Assembly: GCA_023269585.1 (NCBI GenBank)
Contig: JAHFTC010000002.1
Span: forward strand, 41,058-105,057
DNA length: 64,000 nucleotides
Source of the DNA: Opitutaceae bacterium
GTDB lineage: Bacteria; Verrucomicrobiota; Verrucomicrobiia; Opitutales; Opitutaceae
Direction of reading: 5' to 3'
Shown: positions 36,099 to 46,770 of the stretch, piece by piece
How the letters are laid out: each line of letters opens with the position of its first letter
Numbering within the stretch: the first letter of the stretch is position 1
Notes under the pieces: generated by a model
What the model was told of the DNA's origin: nothing
What the model saw: the letters and a program-made list of their open reading frames with translations, nothing else
Databases searched by the model: none
Position numbers and translations under genes: made by a program

Positions 36099-39023
36099 TC
36101 ACTTCCCTGCGCGCGGACTCTCGATCGGGCCGAGGTAGCTCGGGCGCACGCCGGGATTCTTCACGGTGCCCGTGTCGATCACGATGCGTTGGAGCACCAC
36201 CCCGGGCGTGACCGCCCAGATTTTCAGCGTGTGGCGACCGGCGCGGCCGAGTTGGTGCGTCGAGACGACGCGCCGCACGCCATCACCCACCGCGGTGCCC
36301 CACGGCTCCCACGCGTTCGGATTGGTGGCGATCTTCACGACCTGCGGCGTCTCGTCGCCGAACGACACCGCAAACCGCAACGGGCTCTCGGGCTGGTAGT
36401 CGAGCGAGGGCGCAACATGGAACTCCACCTTCGCTTCGCCCGAGGAGAAGAAGTGCAGGTCGTACTCGAGCCGCGGGGAGTCGCCGCCCGGCGTGCGCTC
36501 GGCCGCGAGCACCGGGAACGTCGTAACACCTCCGAGGGTACGTCCGAAATTTGCGAGCGTGCGCCACTCCGTCTGCTTGTCGCCGATGGCGCGCGCGAAG
36601 TGCGGCGCCTCGATCGCGATGTGGTTGTCGATCTCGACGAAACCGGCGAACGAGCCGGGCCGCAGCTCCGCGGGGTTCACGATCGGCACGGCGACGTTGA
36701 ACGTCTCGCCGCCGGTGGTCTTGAGGGTGACCTTCGCGGTGGTGTTGCCCACCGGCACCGCGGCCCAGTCGGCGCTGAGGACGAGGCGAGTCGTGTCCTT
36801 AACTTCACCCGAAGCCGGCGAGATCTTGAGCCACGGTTGGTCGGCGGTGGCGGTGAAGGTGTAGGCGGTGTCGCCGCGGTTGAAGAGCTCCACCCAGCGG
36901 GTGCCCTGCGCATAGACATCGAGCGGCGGCACGGTCGGCGCGGGTGCGCCCCACACGGGCCAGCCGGTGTCGCGGCCCTCGACGGCGAGCGCGGCAAGCG
37001 CGCCCCGGTTCACACGCAGCTCGGAGACCGCCGGCATCGTCTCGGCCGGCGGCTGCTGCCAATAGGTGTATCCAAACTTCGCCTGAGACATCTGGTGGTT
37101 CCACCGGCCGCCGTTGAGCGCATGGTAGCGCTCGACGAGGGCGGCGTCCGCAGCGAAGAGCTGGCGCACGCGCGCGGCCTCGGCGTTGGTGTTGGCGCGG
37201 CCCTGCACGGCGTAGAGTCGGTTGCGGCCGGCGGCGACATAGAGCTCCTGCAGGTTGGCGCAGGCCTTGATCGGATAGAGCACGAGCTGGAAATAGGCGC
37301 TCTGCGCGGCGGCCGGGAGCGCGGCCTCGATCTTCTCGGCCCGGGCGACGAGATCGGCCCACTCGGCGAGCACGCGCTCGGCCTCGCCGTAGTTCACGAG
37401 GCTGAGGGTGTCGGGCGCGATCATCTCCGGCTTCCGCCGGCTGTTGAGCTTGGTGTAGCCGTTGACGAGGGCGGCGATCTCGGCGGCGTGCGCCGGGCCG
37501 AACTCGCGGGCGGCCCATTGCGTGGAGAACTCGCCGATGCGCTCGTACGGCCACTTCGCGGGGTTCCACGCGAGGGTAAGGAAATACTCGATGGGGAACT
37601 CCATCGGCTTGAGGTCGCCCACGTTGACGATCCAGATGCGATTCGCCTCGTGCTGCCAAGCGAGGTTCATCTGCTCCCAGATTTTGGTGAGCGGGACGGT
37701 GTTCAGCCACTTGTAGTTCCGCGGGCCGCCGACGTAGTCGAAATGGTAATAGACGCCGGCCCCGCCGGAACGGGCGCGCTCGGCCGGGGTGGGCAGGCGA
37801 CGGATGTTGCCCCAGTTGTCGTCGCACCAGAGCAGCGTGACGTCGTCGGGCACGCGCATGCCGTGCTCGTAGTAGTCCTGGACCTCCTTGTAGAGCGCCC
37901 AGACTTGCGGGACCTTCGTCAGGTCGGAGTCGACCTCCCGCGCGAGGATCGCGCGTTGGTCGGCCACGATCTTCTCGAGCAGGGCGACGTTGGCCTCCTC
38001 GGACATGGGCTCGTCGCCGTCGCCGCGCATGGCGAGCGTGGTGATGGTCTCGAACTGCTTCGCGCGGGCCGCGCCCTTAGCCCAGAAGTCGGCGAGCACC
38101 TTCTCGTTCCTGGAGTAGTCCCAAGGACCCTTGCCATAGCGGGCCCATTCCTGATGGGCGAGGTTCATGGGCTCGTGGTGGGAGGTGCTCATCACGATGC
38201 CGTATTCATCAGCCAAGCGCGCACTCTCGGGGTCGTCATCGTAGAAGGCGTTGTTCCACATCGCGGGCCAGAGGAAGTTGCCGCGCAGGCGCAGGAGGAG
38301 CTCGAAGACGTGCACGTACATCTTGCTGTTGATGCCGCCGAATTTCTCCGCCGCCCAATTGGAGAGGGCCGGCGCCTCGTCGTTGAGGAAGATGCCGCGG
38401 TATTTCACGACCGGCCCCGCCTCGACGAGGCGCACCGGGCGGATGAAGACGGAGTCGCGGCGCACGGTCGGCACATCGGCCCACCAATACCAGGGCGAGA
38501 CGCCGATCTGCTCGGAGACTTCGTAGACGCCGTAGATCGTGCCGCGCTTGTCGCTGCCGGCGATGACGAGCGCGCGCTCGATGCCCGGCATCGGCTGGTC
38601 GACGGTCTCGATGCGGAATGCCTCCCAACGGCCGGCGAGGCCGGAAACGTCGAGTTTCCCCGCCTTGGCGAGGTCGTCGATCAACGGGCTCCGACCGACG
38701 GTGCCGACGAGAACGGCGAAGGGGATCGATTTGAAAGCGGTCGGATTCAGCACGGGTTTCACGGCCCCCACCCGCTCGACATCGGCCTGCAGGTCGCGCA
38801 CGGCGCGCTGGACACCAGGCCAGTCGGCGGCGTCGACAAAGAGCGGTGCCGCGCCGCGGTTCGCGACGAGCGCGGCGGCCTCCGGTGCGGGCTCGAAGGC
38901 CACGAAACGTTCCTGGCCAAGGGCCAAGACAAGCGACGGGAACACCGCGATGGCGGCGAGGGAAACGGCCAGGCGCAGGACCTGCGAGGAGGACCGGAGC
39001 AACGAGATCGGGGATGGATTCAT
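36099..39023 (-). CDS. glycoside hydrolase family 115 (xylan alpha-1,2-glucuronidase-like), secreted
   Basis: 974 aa; KYRGIFLNDEAPALSNWAAEKFGGINSKMYVHVFELLLRLRGNFLWPAMWNNAFYDDDPESARLADEYGIVMSTSHHEPMN. Confidence 0.92.
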   Translation of the reverse strand: MNPSPISLLRSSSQVLRLAVSLAAIAVFPSLVLALGQERFVAFEPAPEAAALVANRGAAPLFVDAADWPGVQRAVRDLQADVERVGAVKPVLNPTAFKSIPFAVLVGTVGRSPLIDDLAKAGKLDVSGLAGRWEAFRIETVDQPMPGIERALVIAGSDKRGTIYGVYEVSEQIGVSPWYWWADVPTVRRDSVFIRPVRLVEAGPVVKYRGIFLNDEAPALSNWAAEKFGGINSKMYVHVFELLLRLRGNFLWPAMWNNAFYDDDPESARLADEYGIVMSTSHHEPMNLAHQEWARYGKGPWDYSRNEKVLADFWAKGAARAKQFETITTLAMRGDGDEPMSEEANVALLEKIVADQRAILAREVDSDLTKVPQVWALYKEVQDYYEHGMRVPDDVTLLWCDDNWGNIRRLPTPAERARSGGAGVYYHFDYVGGPRNYKWLNTVPLTKIWEQMNLAWQHEANRIWIVNVGDLKPMEFPIEYFLTLAWNPAKWPYERIGEFSTQWAAREFGPAHAAEIAALVNGYTKLNSRRKPEMIAPDTLSLVNYGEAERVLAEWADLVARAEKIEAALPAAAQSAYFQLVLYPIKACANLQELYVAAGRNRLYAVQGRANTNAEAARVRQLFAADAALVERYHALNGGRWNHQMSQAKFGYTYWQQPPAETMPAVSELRVNRGALAALAVEGRDTGWPVWGAPAPTVPPLDVYAQGTRWVELFNRGDTAYTFTATADQPWLKISPASGEVKDTTRLVLSADWAAVPVGNTTAKVTLKTTGGETFNVAVPIVNPAELRPGSFAGFVEIDNHIAIEAPHFARAIGDKQTEWRTLANFGRTLGGVTTFPVLAAERTPGGDSPRLEYDLHFFSSGEAKVEFHVAPSLDYQPESPLRFAVSFGDETPQVVKIATNPNAWEPWGTAVGDGVRRVVSTHQLGRAGRHTLKIWAVTPGVVLQRIVIDTGTVKNPGVRPSYLGPIESPRAGK

Positions 39024-39227
39024 CTCAAGGATTGTCGGACGGGGGAGTAGAACTTCAGCGAACAGGCGGCCGAAGGGGGATTTGGCGGGAAGGGACTTGA
39101 ACGTAGGCGTTTTTCGCGGGCTGCAAGACTCTCCCGCCGAAGCCAGCCGAAGGGTTCATCGTGGCGCAAGCAAGACTCAGCCGCACACCGGTTGGTCACC
39201 GTTCACCCCGGTCTCCGATGCGGGAGA

Positions 39228-39260
39228 CAAAAACGGCGCCACCGTTGCGGGTGGCGCCGT
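39228..39260 (-). terminator. Rho-independent terminator of the sdh operon
   Basis: 11-bp stem ACGGCGCCACC/GGTGGCGCCGT, then T-run (CGTTTTTGTC) on the minus strand. Confidence 0.7.
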
Positions 39261-39287
39261 GAAAGACGGATACGTCGGGTGTCGCGC

Positions 39288-40073
39288 TCAGGCGCCGCCG
39301 CCGGTCGTGACGGCCGGGGCCTGCTGGAAGGTCGCGCGCACGGTGGCCATGAAGTAGTCGCGGTTGAACTTCGAGATGAAGTCGTGGCTGATCTGCTTCG
39401 GGCACACGGCCGAGCACTCGTACTGGTTGGTGCAGTTGCCGAAGCCGGCCTCGTCCATCGCAGCGACCATGCCGAGCACGCGGCGGTCCTTCTCGGGCTG
39501 GCCCTGCGGGAGCAGGTTGAGCTGACCGGCCTTGGCGGCGGTGAAGAGCATGGCGGAGGCGTTCTTGCAGGCCGCGACACAGGCGCCGCAACCGATGCAG
39601 GACGCGGCGTCCATCGCGAGGTCGGCCACTTCCTTGGCGATCGGCAGCGCGTTGGCGTCCTGCGGGGCGCCGGTGCGGATGCTGACGAAGCCGCCGGCCT
39701 GCATGATCTTGTCGAAGGCCTTCCGGTCGACGATGAGATCCTTCAGGATCGGGAACGGCGCGGCGCGCCACGGCTCGACGGTGATCTCGTCGCCGTCCGC
39801 GAAGGAGCGCATGTAGGTCTGGCAGGTTGCCACGGCCTTGTGCGGGCCGTGCGGCTTTCCGTTGATGACGGCCGAGCAGGTGCCGCAGATGCCTTCGCGG
39901 CAATCGTGGTCGAACGCGATCGGCTCCTCGCCGGCGTTGGTGAGGTCCTCGTTGACCACATCGAGCATCTCCAGGAAGGACATGTTCGGGTTGAGGTCCG
40001 GGGTATCGTAATGCTTGAACTCGCCGGCGGTGGAGGCGTTCTTCTGGCGCCAGACTTTGAGTTTAACTTTCAT
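39288..40073 (-). CDS. sdhB: succinate dehydrogenase/fumarate reductase iron-sulfur subunit
   Basis: [15 protein letters not shown] [2Fe-2S]; [13 protein letters not shown] and CSAVCPK clusters. Confidence 0.93.
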   Translation of the reverse strand: MKVKLKVWRQKNASTAGEFKHYDTPDLNPNMSFLEMLDVVNEDLTNAGEEPIAFDHDCREGICGTCSAVINGKPHGPHKAVATCQTYMRSFADGDEITVEPWRAAPFPILKDLIVDRKAFDKIMQAGGFVSIRTGAPQDANALPIAKEVADLAMDAASCIGCGACVAACKNASAMLFTAAKAGQLNLLPQGQPEKDRRVLGMVAAMDEAGFGNCTNQYECSAVCPKQISHDFISKFNRDYFMATVRATFQQAPAVTTGGGA

Positions 40074-40098
40074 GGGCGGGAGGAGGGAAACGGAGTGG

Positions 40099-40371
40099 CT
40101 ATTTCTTGGAAGGGGTGGCGCGGGCGGCGTGCTGCGAACTTGAAGTACCAATTTGGCACCTCAAGTTTGCATGCTCCTGGCGATCAAGCTGAAACATGAA
40201 GTCACCGGGGAACCGCTCGCTGTTTCGCAGCACGGCGCGGTTGAGTGTCTTGGTCTCCACGCCGTACAGCTCAGCCAGGTGGAAATCGAACAGCACCTTC
40301 TCTCCGCGCAGGAGGAAGATGCGGTTCTCGATCCGCTCGGCCAATACGGTGCTGGAGGTGGAGGCGCCCAT
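40099..40371 (-). pseudogene. truncated ORF6N-domain protein
   Basis: [69 protein letters not shown] then abrupt stop; the normal C-terminal part (GGRR..PYAFTEQG) is missing. Confidence 0.75.
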
Positions 40372-40389
40372 GCGCGGCGTGCGGGAGGG

Positions 40390-42372
40390 TTACTTGTAGG
40401 AGCGGGTAACCATCTTGGCCTCCTCGTACACGAGGGGCTCCTTGTTGAGCGCGGGGGCTTCGTTCTCGCCCTTGTACTCCCAGACGGAGACGTAGGCGAA
40501 CTCGGCGTCGTTGCGCATGGCCTCGCCATCCGGATACTGGCTCTCCTCGCGGAAGTGGCCGCCGCAGGACTCGGACCGGGCCAGGGCGTCGCGGCAGAGG
40601 AGTTCGCCGAGCTCGATGAAGTCGGCCACGCGGTTGGCGCGCTCGAGGGACTGGTTGAGGTCGTCGCCGGAGCCGGGGACGTTCACATCGCGCCAGAACT
40701 CCTCGCGGAGCTTCGGGATGAGATCGAGGGCGCGCTCGAGGGATTCCTTCGTGCGACCCATGCCGCAGTTATCCCACATGATCTTGCCGAGTTCCTTGTG
40801 GAAGGAGTCGACGGTGCGTTTGCCCTTGATGGAGAGGAGACGCGCGTTGATGTCCTTCACGTTCTTCTCGGCGGCGGCGAATTCCTCGCGGTCGGCCTTC
40901 GGGCAGGAGCCGGGCTTCTGCGTGGCGAGGTAGTTGCAGATGGTGTTCGGCAGGACGAAGTAGCCGTCGGCCAGACCCTGCATGAGGGCGGAGGCGCCGA
41001 GGCGGTTCGCGCCGTGGTCGGAGAAGTTGGCTTCGCCGAGGACGAACAGGCCGGGGAGGTTCGACATCAGGTTGTAGTCAACCCAGAGGCCGCCCATGGT
41101 GTAGTGGACCGCCGGATAGATGCGCATCGGCACCTTGTAGGCGTTCTCGTCGGTGATCTCCTTGTAGATGTCGAAGAGATTGCCGTAGCGCTCGGCGACG
41201 GCGTTCTCGCCCAGCTCGCGGATCTTCTCCTTGGAGGGATTGACGATGCCTTGGACCTTGGCGGTCTGCTTGCCGTAGCGCTCGATCGAGGCGGCGAAGT
41301 CGAGGTAGACGCCCAGGCCGGTCTCACCGATGCCGCGGCCCTCGTCGCACACCTGCTTGGCGGCGCGGGAGGAGATGTCGCGGGGGGCGAGGTTGCCGTA
41401 GCTCGGATACTTCCGCTCGAGGTAATAGTCGCGATCCTCCTCGGGGATGTCGGTGGGGTTCTTCTTGCAGTCCTCGGCCTTCTTCGGGACCCAGATGCGG
41501 CCGTCGTTGCGGAGCGACTCGGACATCAGGGTGAGCTTCGACTGGTAGTCGCCGCTGACCGGGATGCAGGTCGGGTGAATCTGCGTGTAGCAGGGGTTCG
41601 CGAAACCGGCGCCGCGCTTGTAGGCGCGCCAGGCGGCGGTGCCGTTGGACTGCCGGGCGTAGGTCGAGAGGTTGAAGACGTTGCCGTAGCCGCCGGTGGC
41701 GAGCACGACGGCGTCGGCCGCGTGGCGGGTGATTTCGCCGTTCTGGAGGTTGCGGACGATGATGCCCTTGGCCTGTCCGTCGACGATGACCAGATCGAGC
41801 ATCTCGGCGTGGGTGAACATCTCCACGGCGCCGCGGGCGATCTCCTTCGTCAGCGCCGAGTAGGCGCCGAGGAGGAGCTGCTGGCCGGTCTGGCCGCGGG
41901 CGTAGAACGTGCGGGAGACCTGCGCGCCGCCGAAGGAGCGGTTGGCAAGCAGACCACCGTATTCACGGGCAAAGGGCACGCCCTGCGCGACGCACTGGTC
42001 GATGATGTTGGCGCTGACCTGGGCGAGGCGGTAGACGTTGGCCTCGCGGGCGCGGAAGTCGCCGCCCTTGAGGGTGTCCATGAACAGACGGTAGACGCTG
42101 TCGCCGTCGTTCTGGTAGTTCTTGGCGGCGTTGACGCCACCCTGGGCGGCGATGGAGTGGGCGCGGCGCGGGCTGTCGTGGTAAACGAAGCACTGCACGT
42201 TGTAGCCGAGCTCGGCGAGCGAGGCCGCGGCGGAGGAACCGGCGAGACCGGCACCGACGACGATGACGGTGTAGCGGCGGCGGTTGTTGGGGGCGACGAG
42301 CTTGCTCTCGGCAATGTGGCGTTCCCACTTCTGCGCGAGCGGACCGGCGGGGATCTTGGCGTCGAGTTTCAT
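40390..42372 (-). CDS. sdhA: succinate dehydrogenase/fumarate reductase flavoprotein subunit
   Basis: [70 protein letters not shown]. Confidence 0.95.
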   Translation of the reverse strand: MKLDAKIPAGPLAQKWERHIAESKLVAPNNRRRYTVIVVGAGLAGSSAAASLAELGYNVQCFVYHDSPRRAHSIAAQGGVNAAKNYQNDGDSVYRLFMDTLKGGDFRAREANVYRLAQVSANIIDQCVAQGVPFAREYGGLLANRSFGGAQVSRTFYARGQTGQQLLLGAYSALTKEIARGAVEMFTHAEMLDLVIVDGQAKGIIVRNLQNGEITRHAADAVVLATGGYGNVFNLSTYARQSNGTAAWRAYKRGAGFANPCYTQIHPTCIPVSGDYQSKLTLMSESLRNDGRIWVPKKAEDCKKNPTDIPEEDRDYYLERKYPSYGNLAPRDISSRAAKQVCDEGRGIGETGLGVYLDFAASIERYGKQTAKVQGIVNPSKEKIRELGENAVAERYGNLFDIYKEITDENAYKVPMRIYPAVHYTMGGLWVDYNLMSNLPGLFVLGEANFSDHGANRLGASALMQGLADGYFVLPNTICNYLATQKPGSCPKADREEFAAAEKNVKDINARLLSIKGKRTVDSFHKELGKIMWDNCGMGRTKESLERALDLIPKLREEFWRDVNVPGSGDDLNQSLERANRVADFIELGELLCRDALARSESCGGHFREESQYPDGEAMRNDAEFAYVSVWEYKGENEAPALNKEPLVYEEAKMVTRSYK

Positions 42373-42391
42373 TGGGCGGGCGACGAAAGGG

Positions 42392-43177
42392 TTATTTGGA
42401 TTCGTGACAGGTGGCGGCCGGGCAGCAGAGGCCGCCCTTTTTCACCACGCCGGCGAGCACCGAGCCCGGGATGGCCAGGCTGCCGAGCAGATAGAGGACC
42501 ACGAAGACGCGGGTGGCGCCCTGCAGGAAGCTGCCCCAGCGGCTGGTGCGCAGGCCGAGCGATTGGAACGCGCTCTCGAAACCGTGCCAGAGGTGGAAGC
42601 TGAGGAGCGAGACCGCGACCAGGTAGAAGATCGCGACGAGCGGCTTCTGGAAGCCGAGGACCATCATCGTGTGGACGTCGTGCACTTCGGCGCCCTTGCC
42701 AACGATCGTCAGGCCGAGGAGGTGGAAGTCCTGCGTCATCACGTGCTCGGGCACCTGCGCGCTGGTCTTGAAGGTCTCCGGGTCCGTCACGCCCACCGTG
42801 AAATGAAGGACGTGGTAGACGATGAACGCGGCGATCACCAAGCCCGAGCCGATCATGTAGCGAGAAGCTGTTGACGCCTGGATCGTATGGTTGACGTCGT
42901 ACTTCTGGGGGCGGGCCGCCCGGTTCTCGAGCGTGAGCTGGATCGCGGCCCACAGATGGAGGCCGACGATGCCCAGCAGGCTCAGGCGGACCACCCAGAG
43001 CATGGGCCCGAGGCCCTGCAGGAAGTGGGCGTAGCCATTGATCTTGTCCGGGTGGGAGAAGATCTGGAGGTTGCCGACGAGGTGACCGCCTGCGAAGCCG
43101 AGGAGGGCCAGGCCGGTCAGTGCCATGATGTATTTCTTCCCTAGGGAGGAGCAGAAGATATTTCGAACGAGGCTCAT
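42392..43177 (-). CDS. sdhC: succinate dehydrogenase/fumarate reductase cytochrome b subunit
   Basis: [46 protein letters not shown]; first gene of the operon. Confidence 0.92.
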   Translation of the reverse strand: MSLVRNIFCSSLGKKYIMALTGLALLGFAGGHLVGNLQIFSHPDKINGYAHFLQGLGPMLWVVRLSLLGIVGLHLWAAIQLTLENRAARPQKYDVNHTIQASTASRYMIGSGLVIAAFIVYHVLHFTVGVTDPETFKTSAQVPEHVMTQDFHLLGLTIVGKGAEVHDVHTMMVLGFQKPLVAIFYLVAVSLLSFHLWHGFESAFQSLGLRTSRWGSFLQGATRVFVVLYLLGSLAIPGSVLAGVVKKGGLCCPAATCHESK

Positions 43178-43372
43178 TGCGGGTGTGCGTTGGAAAAGGC
43201 GGGTGAGCAGGAAACGGAAGGGCCGACGCTACGCCCGCACCCCGGTCGGGCAATTCCTTATTAGCAAAAATCGCGGGTCCGCCGCCCAGCCGCTGCCGGC
43301 GCTAAAAACCGCCCCGGCGTGAGCCCTTTTCATGCGCCCCCAACCGAGCCCCGCCGGCGCCGCCGCCCTCGC

Positions 43373-44683
43373 TCAGGCCTTCGCACCCACTCCGAGCAGC
43401 TTGAGCAGCGCGAACTTCCCGCTCGAGGCGGGCGCGATGAGCTTCTTGCGCGACAACGTCACCCGCGCGCCGTCGCCGAGCATCTGCGCGATGCCGTCGG
43501 CCACTTCCGGTCGGGCGCTGTGCTCGGCCACATAGTCGAACTTCCATGCCGTCTCGCCGGTCTGGCTCAGGCAATAGTGCCAGCAGGCAAACTCGTCCGG
43601 CAGCGCCCGGTCGATGTCGGCGGGCGACACGAGCGAACCGTCCCGCCGGAAATGCAGATCGCGCTCGCGGCCCGCGAGGCGGAAGCCGCTCGGGAAGCGC
43701 TGCACGATGTCGCCGGTGAGGTAGCGCAGCAGCGGCATCGCCTCGCGGCCGCGCGTCGTCACCACAATCTGGAACGCCTCGCGGAGGTCGCGAAACGGCA
43801 CGAGCTCGATGAACACATTGGCGTCGATCGGCCGGGAGTTGTCCGCGAAGGCGTCGCCCACGAAGATGTAACCGGCCTCGGTCGAGCCGTAGAGGTCGAC
43901 CTGCGGCGCGGGAAACGCCTCGGCGATCCGCCGCCCGTGCTCGCGGCTGGCCTTGCCGTAGGTGAGGATCACGACCTGCACGCTCGGCACGCGCACCCGG
44001 CGCTTGAGCACCGCGCGGGCAAGCAGCGAGAGATAGATCGGCTCGCCCTCGATGATCTCCGGCTGCGTCGCCTGCAGCTCGAGCACGATGCGGTCCCACT
44101 CGCTCTCGAGGAACACGAACGGGTCGCTGTGCAGGTTGAGGTAGACGGTGTTCTCGATGAACCGCTGGGGGAATTCGAAATCCTCGTACGGGCAGAGGTT
44201 GCTCGAGCAGCCCACCGGCGCGAGGATCGCCCGCCGCCCCATGCGCTCCGCGTACGGGGCGAGCAGCGGATGCGCGGCGTAGGCGCGCGCCGTCTGCGCC
44301 GGCCACCAGTCGCGCTCCATGATCACGGTCATCGGGCCCTGCGTGGTGCCGGAGGTCGACTCGTACTCCCACTCCTTGCGCTGCACCTTGGCGTCGACCT
44401 CCGCGCAATCGGCGAAGAACGCGCAGTGGCCGCGCTCCACGATCTCGCGTTTGGTCAGCAGCGGGATCTCGGCATAGCCGCTCCAGTGCAGCCGGTCGCC
44501 GGCGAGTGCGTGGCGCTGCGGATACAGCGGGCTGCGCCCGTAGATCGCGCGGATCTCGCCCTCGAGCGCGTCCGGCACGAAGCCGTTGACGGCCGTGCCG
44601 AGGACCGGCGACGGATTCGCGAAATGCGGCGTGAGGGCGGCACTCATGGTAGAGGCGCCCAAAAAAGGGTCCGCCCCCGTCAT
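43373..44683 (-). CDS. PaaK/CapK-type adenylate-forming enzyme (phenylacetate-CoA ligase-like)
   Basis: YESTSGTTQGPMTVIMERDWW, QVDLYGSTEAGYIF, LRYLTGDIVQRFPSGFRLAGRERDL; start uncertain (44683 or 44647). Confidence 0.82.
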   Translation of the reverse strand: MTGADPFLGASTMSAALTPHFANPSPVLGTAVNGFVPDALEGEIRAIYGRSPLYPQRHALAGDRLHWSGYAEIPLLTKREIVERGHCAFFADCAEVDAKVQRKEWEYESTSGTTQGPMTVIMERDWWPAQTARAYAAHPLLAPYAERMGRRAILAPVGCSSNLCPYEDFEFPQRFIENTVYLNLHSDPFVFLESEWDRIVLELQATQPEIIEGEPIYLSLLARAVLKRRVRVPSVQVVILTYGKASREHGRRIAEAFPAPQVDLYGSTEAGYIFVGDAFADNSRPIDANVFIELVPFRDLREAFQIVVTTRGREAMPLLRYLTGDIVQRFPSGFRLAGRERDLHFRRDGSLVSPADIDRALPDEFACWHYCLSQTGETAWKFDYVAEHSARPEVADGIAQMLGDGARVTLSRKKLIAPASSGKFALLKLLGVGAKA

Positions 44684-44892
44684 GTCAAACCACCCGGTGC
44701 GCCAAGCGGCAACGTGCTCGCGGATCGATTTCGGCCGAATCGTGGGTGCACCAGCCGCCGGCAACCCGCGGACGCCACGCCTCTTCGCCCCAGTCCTCGA
44801 TTCAAGAAACCGGGCGCCTTCTGGCCATGTCAACTATTGGTTGACATGTTCATCTTCCCGCCCGCCACACGATCCGCGCCCCGCTCAGGCGC

Positions 44893-45477
44893 TCACTTCA
44901 TCCGACCCTCGCGCCACGCGCGCAGGTAGAACAGCGCGTCGACCACCAGCGAGTGCTTGATCTCGCCGCGCTCGGCCTTCGCGACGACCTCGTCGATCGG
45001 CAGCAGGCTCACCTCGATCTCCTCGTTCGGATCGAACTGTGTCTCGCCCACGTGCACGCACCCCTCGACCAAGACGATGTGGCAGACATTGGCCTGGATC
45101 GCGGGGTTCGGGCGCACCTGTGCGAGCAGTCGCGCCGCACGTCCGGCGTATCCGGTCTCTTCACGCAGTTCGCGCACGCCGGCCGCCACCGGATCCTCGC
45201 CGGTCTCGATCACTCCTCCGGGGATCTCGAGGGTGAAGTCGTGGATGCCGAAACGGAACTGGCGGACCAGAAGCATCCGGCCGTCGTCGGTGAGGGCGAG
45301 CACGTTGACCCAGTCGTTGGCCTCGATGATCACGAACTCCCCCTCGTGCCGGTCGCGCGCATGCCGGTAGCGGGTGCGCCGCACCCGAAAGACGCGGAAG
45401 TGGTCGACCGCGGCATCAGCGAGGCGCTCCCAGACACTGGGGCGATGCGATGAAGGAGGGTGCTCGGAGTCGTTCAT
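44893..45477 (-). CDS. NUDIX hydrolase (ADP-ribose pyrophosphatase-like)
   Basis: Nudix box GGVIETGEDPVAAGVRELREETGY. Confidence 0.92.
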   Translation of the reverse strand: MNDSEHPPSSHRPSVWERLADAAVDHFRVFRVRRTRYRHARDRHEGEFVIIEANDWVNVLALTDDGRMLLVRQFRFGIHDFTLEIPGGVIETGEDPVAAGVRELREETGYAGRAARLLAQVRPNPAIQANVCHIVLVEGCVHVGETQFDPNEEIEVSLLPIDEVVAKAERGEIKHSLVVDALFYLRAWREGRMK

Positions 45478-45510
45478 AAAAAAGCCTCCCGGGCGCGAGC
45501 CGCGGGAGGC
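45478..45510 (-). terminator. Rho-independent terminator downstream of the LysM gene
   Basis: Stem GCCTCCCG/CGGGAGGC followed on the minus strand by TTTTTT. Confidence 0.7.
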
Positions 45511-45528
45511 GAAAGGTTCACCACGCGC

Positions 45529-46044
45529 TTACTTCGGCAGGTTGATCTTCTGGCCGACCTTCAGCTTGGTGGGTTCGAGGCCGGGATTGGCGGCCATCAG
45601 GGCGGCCGAGGTCACGCCGTGGGCACGGGCGATCTTGGCGGGAGTGTCGCCAGCCTTGATCGTGTAGTCGCCGCCGGGGCCGGGCTTGTCGGGCGCGCCG
45701 TCCTTGGTCGGCTTCGGAGCCGCCGTCTTGGCGGTCGCGAGCTTGTTCAGGTCGGTGCGGAGATTGCCCAGCTCGGTGGTGATGGCGTTGAAACCGCCCT
45801 GCGTCTGCGACGCGAGACTGTCCACCCGCTGGCGCGCGTCGGAGGCCTTGCCGCTGGCGGCGCTGACATCACCCGCCATGCTGGCGACTTGCGCCTTCGC
45901 GTTCTCGACCTCGATGGCCAACTTCTTGACCGCGCTGAGTCTGACCAAAGCCACGATGCTCAGGATAAGGCCCAGTCCGCCGAGGCCGGCGGCCAACATG
46001 GGAAGAATGCTGGGGTTGTTGTTCTCGCGAGAAATAGTATCCAT
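45529..46044 (-). CDS. LysM-domain membrane-anchored protein
   Basis: N-terminal TM; C-terminal GGDYTIKAGDTPAKIARAHGVTSAALMAANPGLEPTKLKVGQKINLPK. Confidence 0.88.
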   Translation of the reverse strand: MDTISRENNNPSILPMLAAGLGGLGLILSIVALVRLSAVKKLAIEVENAKAQVASMAGDVSAASGKASDARQRVDSLASQTQGGFNAITTELGNLRTDLNKLATAKTAAPKPTKDGAPDKPGPGGDYTIKAGDTPAKIARAHGVTSAALMAANPGLEPTKLKVGQKINLPK

Positions 46045-46213
46045 GGAGTGAGAAATGTAGGGCTAGACCGTTAGTCGCCTGAGCAAGCAAAGCAAGCAGT
46101 TTACTGAGCGGCTTTTACGTCCGTGCCCGGGTTGCCATTCTCTTTACGTCCATGGCCAACGGAAACATTGACACCGCACGGCGACCGCAGAGGCTTCGCA
46201 CCCGCACGAAGTC

Positions 46214-46290
46214 CGGGGCGTAGCTTAGCCTGGTAGAGCGCCTGGTTTGGGACCAGGAGGTCGAGAGTTCAAATCTCTCCGCCCCGACCA
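46214..46290 (+). tRNA. tRNA-Pro(TGG)
   Basis: Acceptor CGGGGCG/CGCCCCG, anticodon arm cctggtTTGGgaccagg, T-arm gagagTTCAAATctctc, encoded CCA. Confidence 0.95.
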
Positions 46291-46419
46291 TCTTCGCCGC
46301 CCTTGCCGGGCCCCATGAACCCGCCACGACGCGGGATCGCGCGCGCGGCGCCGTGGGACCCGGCTGGCGAATACAGCCTCGGCTGAACGTCTCCCGCGCA
46401 GGCCACAGGTCGCACCCCG

Positions 46420-46749
46420 GTGCCGCTGCCCTCCTGGGCCAACCGACGCCACGAGCCCCTCAGCGCCGGCTGGTGGCCCGCCGAGTTCTTCCCCGAGTTC
46501 CCGGGCGGCTGGCGGCCGAAATTCGGCCTCGCCCGCCCCCGCAAGGTGCCGGTGGGCGCACTGTTCCACCACACGCTCCTGCGTCGTCTCTGCCGCAACG
46601 ACCTCGCCTACCGGCCGCGCAATGTCACCGCCGGCTTCGTCGCCCGGCCGGCCGCGCTATCCGTCGCCCCTTTCTCACTACCCTGCCGCGCGACCGAAGC
46701 CGACCCGAAAAACAAAACGCGCACCGGGCGACCGGTGCGCGTTTCGTGA
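46420..46749 (+). CDS. uncharacterised ORF, possibly the C-terminal fragment of a larger protein
   Basis: WWPAEFFPEFPGGWRPKFGLARPRKVPVGALFHHTLLRRLCRNDLAYRPRNVTAGF looks protein-like; begins shortly after tRNA-Pro with no good start context. Confidence 0.35.
   Translation: MPLPSWANRRHEPLSAGWWPAEFFPEFPGGWRPKFGLARPRKVPVGALFHHTLLRRLCRNDLAYRPRNVTAGFVARPAALSVAPFSLPCRATEADPKNKTRTGRPVRVS
46715..46744. terminator. bidirectional terminator-like hairpin
   Basis: Perfect 13-bp stem AAACGCGCACCGG-gcga-CCGGTGCGCGTTT downstream of the TPR-like gene. Confidence 0.65.
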
Positions 46750-46770
46750 AAGTTACTTTTCCGCCGCCGC

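Noticed and set aside
35982-39050. 1022-aa plus-strand ORF
   Set aside because: Antisense to the clear GH115 gene; composition (Arg/Gly/Val/Glu-rich, no domain) is typical of antisense open frames in GC-rich DNA
40153-42603. 816-aa plus-strand ORF
   Set aside because: Antisense to the unmistakable SdhA gene; GC-rich shadow frame
43319-44929. 536-aa plus-strand ORF
   Set aside because: Antisense to the PaaK/CapK-like enzyme; no recognisable domain
46115-46327. minus-strand ORF containing VGAERFELSTSWSQTRRSTRLSYAP
   Set aside because: Antisense translation of tRNA-Pro; this peptide is a well-known spurious annotation
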